A stretch of 64,000 bases of DNA from AE-B3B sp964543295 (GTDB lineage: Bacteria; Aerophobota; Aerophobia; Aerophobales; AE-B3A): the NCBI GenBank assembly GCA_964543295.1, contig CAZIXA010000009.1:8238-72237 (forward strand). Direction: 5' to 3'. A program made the position numbers and the translations under genes. The stretch's first letter is position 1. Every line of letters starts with the position of its first letter. The notes under the pieces are model-generated. The model was not told where the DNA came from. It saw only the letters and a program-made list of their open reading frames with translations, and ran no database searches. Shown here piece by piece: positions 62,343 to 64,000 of the stretch.

Positions 62343-63951
62343 TTAACGGAAATCACAAAAAAGTTGCACTTTTTGCAAAATTTAGATAATTCTAGTATTT
62401 TTCAGTATTTTGCTTAATGTGATTGCACTTCGTAATTTTTGTAGTATGAGCTTTAATTCCTTTTTATATCTGTATTTTGAACTCATATGTAAAGTGTAAA
62501 CTTTTTCGTCTTTCTCTTCTATTCGGACTGCATGAATGATGGCTCTATCGCTAAAAGTCTCAAAAGAGCATCTTTGCCATACCTTTGGCAGATAGTTTTT
62601 TTAAAAATGGAAAAGATGTTATAAGCCAAAGAGACAAAGTAAAGATAAGCCTCATTACTGCGAAAACGCTGGGATGGCATCTTTCCTGAGTGAAATGGGT
62701 TTTTGCTCTCTTTGAAGAAATTTTCTATAGTTTGCCTTTGATGATAAAACTCGAAGGCACCTCTGGCATCGCTTAAGCCGCTAACGTTATGAATGATCAC
62801 ATAACGAAGATGCTTATGGCGCTTTTTAATGGGTATTTGTTCTTGCTCGACTTTGACTAGTACAGCTTGAAATTTATCTCTTGATTTACGATAGACTCTG
62901 CGTATACCGACGGGGGCAACTGAGATTTTTTTACGTACCTTCTCTGCGGTCTTTTCATCTTCTTCTTCAACGGAAAAGTGCTCAAAGGAAAGTTCATCAA
63001 CCTTAATGTCTTTGTTGTTACTGAGGAAATCATCCCAGCTCACCACGCTGATAACTTGGAGTTTCTTTTCCACAATCCAGTTGAGTCGCTCAGCTGACAT
63101 ATAGCCACCATCAACCCGTACTATAAGTGAGTGGGATGGAACCTTGCGAGTAATATCCTCAATTATTGGCACAAAACCCTTGCTGCAATGCTCACGGTCA
63201 TCAGCTAATCTTTGAGATACAATCTCATTGTTGATGAAGCCAACATCCCATTGATAACAGGGTTTTCCTTTGTTCTTTTTATTGCGGCCTCTGGTAGCTT
63301 TCTCTCTTTTTCTGCTCTCCAGGGAGTGGGTGGTTTGGTCTATATCCAATATGACTACACTTTGCTTTATCGAATCGCCAAATTCACGCAAGATCGCCAT
63401 ATTAACCTGATCTAATTGTCTTAGATGGCAAAGCGAGAATTCATTCAAGAATCTTCTGGCATAGGTTTTATCAAAGAAGCGCCTTAGGCCTATGATCTGA
63501 GCAAGTTTAGTTTCTGTATGAAGTAGATCATCGATCTTTTCAAATCGCTTGATACCCACTAAGATTATAGTGATTATGCCAATCGACATATCTACACCAG
63601 AAAAGGTGCACCTGTAGCGTTTTACTTTTCGCCTATTATTTCGCTTGTGTTTTGCCGAGACGATTCCTAACTTCTCGCGGAGCCTGAGTAGATCAAGCAT
63701 AAACCAAGCCAGGAGTGGAAAAGCACCGTATTTCGAGAGATTCTCCTCGTCAAAGACCAGTTCGATATCTTTGATGTGATTCATAGAGTTTCCTCCTCAA
63801 GAATATAGTACACAAATCTCTATGAATCACTATAACATAATTCTGCACTTTTGTCAAACAAACATTATCTATTCATAAGGGATTTATCGATATCAGAATC
63901 CTTTGATTCCCCTTCAAATATGATTTGATAAACTTTCGTGATTTCCGTTAA
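62343..63951 (-). mobile_element. IS1380-like insertion sequence (1.6 kb)
   Basis: Terminal inverted repeats are perfect over 14 bases: TTAACGGAAATCAC at 62343-62356 and GTGATTTCCGTTAA at 63938-63951. It carries one transposase gene. The flanking four bases (ATAC and ACCT) do not match, so no clean target duplication is seen. Its left end lies next to the start of the FrhB-like gene. Confidence 0.85.
62519..63784 (-). CDS. IS1380-family transposase
   Basis: A 421-residue DDE transposase. It has VVILDIDQTTHSLESRKREK, the second acidic residue in SLIVRVDGGYMSAERLNWIV, and the signature YHQRQTIENFFKESKNPFHS followed by SQRFRSNEAYLYFVSLAYNI, all typical of IS1380. Start ATG has AGGAGG in register. 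The frame is intact, so the element may still be active. Confidence 0.9.
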   Translation of the reverse strand: MNHIKDIELVFDEENLSKYGAFPLLAWFMLDLLRLREKLGIVSAKHKRNNRRKVKRYRCTFSGVDMSIGIITIILVGIKRFEKIDDLLHTETKLAQIIGLRRFFDKTYARRFLNEFSLCHLRQLDQVNMAILREFGDSIKQSVVILDIDQTTHSLESRKREKATRGRNKKNKGKPCYQWDVGFINNEIVSQRLADDREHCSKGFVPIIEDITRKVPSHSLIVRVDGGYMSAERLNWIVEKKLQVISVVSWDDFLSNNKDIKVDELSFEHFSVEEEDEKTAEKVRKKISVAPVGIRRVYRKSRDKFQAVLVKVEQEQIPIKKRHKHLRYVIIHNVSGLSDARGAFEFYHQRQTIENFFKESKNPFHSGKMPSQRFRSNEAYLYFVSLAYNIFSIFKKTICQRYGKDALLRLLAIEPSFMQSE

Positions 63952-64000
63952 ACCTTAGCTGTTTTACCACCTCTACATCCGAGAGGTTGTAGTAGAACTC
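63952..64000. other. window end beyond insertion sequence
   Basis: Only 49 bases remain after the element; the upstream partner of the FrhB-like gene, if any, would lie beyond the window. Confidence 0.5.

Noticed and set aside
1..64000. CRISPR array, rRNA or replication origin
   Set aside because: No regularly spaced repeats, no rRNA-like sequence and no DnaA-box cluster were noticed in either strand.

Overview
The window looks like chromosomal DNA of an uncultured, anaerobic, diderm (Gram-negative-type) bacterium of moderate to low GC. The anaerobic signs are an oxygen-sensitive class III ribonucleotide reductase with its activase, DsrE/F/H sulfur carriers, Hdr/hydrogenase-like iron-sulfur proteins and a corrinoid-protein reactivation-like gene. 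The diderm signs are an exported giant TPR protein followed by an outer-membrane beta-barrel-like protein. No rRNA, tRNA or CRISPR array was seen, so the phylum cannot be named; an Aerophobota- or Omnitrophota-like candidate lineage is only a guess.

Region 1 (0-17.9 kb) is tightly packed housekeeping DNA: a DUF362 protein; a plus-strand run glyQ-glyS-ricT-like-PP-loop thiolase-HAD phosphatase with start/stop overlaps; then acyP, radC and dnaE on the minus strand; then an exported TPR protein with a beta-barrel protein, and a DUF3108 envelope protein. Three copies of a 31-bp repeat lie exactly at the 3' ends of HAD, acyP and radC. Region 2 (18-28.6 kb) is sugar or polyol metabolism: a SAF-domain oxidoreductase, Zn alcohol dehydrogenase, PfkB kinase, xylulokinase, Gfo/Idh/MocA oxidoreductase and a DegT aminotransferase. 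These sit among remnants: a histidine kinase lacking its phospho-histidine, an internally deleted tetR, and an ABC permease fragment. Region 3 (28.8-40.9 kb) is a minus-strand nucleotide block, purL-nrdG-nrdD-purQ-purS-guaA, followed by a hisH stub, the corrinoid reactivation-like gene, phosphofructokinase and an aldo/keto reductase.

Region 4 (41-49.7 kb) is accessory DNA with long intergenic stretches: a methyltransferase, a HAD phosphatase, an EamA transporter, an amino-acid permease fused to a PTS EIIA domain, DUF5661, endonuclease V and an HNH-like protein. Several are separated by short repeats that carry promoter-like hexamers. Between them are unlisted gene remnants (comM 5' end, a Zn alcohol dehydrogenase, a nucS-like gene with an in-frame stop).

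Region 5 (49.7-64 kb) is the most interesting part. It holds a sulfur-trafficking operon on the minus strand (tusA, YeeE/YedE thiosulfate-type transporter, exported double rhodanese, dsrE, dsrF, dsrH) next to a lipoate-linked electron-transfer set (GcvH-like lipoyl carrier, FAD/[2Fe-2S] oxidoreductase, two 4Fe-4S proteins, lipoate ligase-like protein, and a fragment of a radical-SAM lipoyl-synthase-like protein). Sulfur carriers, a lipoyl carrier and Hdr/hydrogenase-type redox subunits together recall lipoate-dependent sulfur oxidation (sHdr-type) systems, but the order and partners differ. The locus is being broken or was assembled with errors: one insertion sequence separates dsrF from dsrH with a 15-bp target duplication, an IS1380-like element abuts the start of a 4Fe-4S gene, a third transposase is frameshifted, and two redox genes carry frameshifts (a 7-bp tandem duplication and two homopolymer shifts, one at a perfect A AAA AAG slippery site). 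A 108-bp potential RNA structure lies inside the operon between the rhodanese and dsrE genes.
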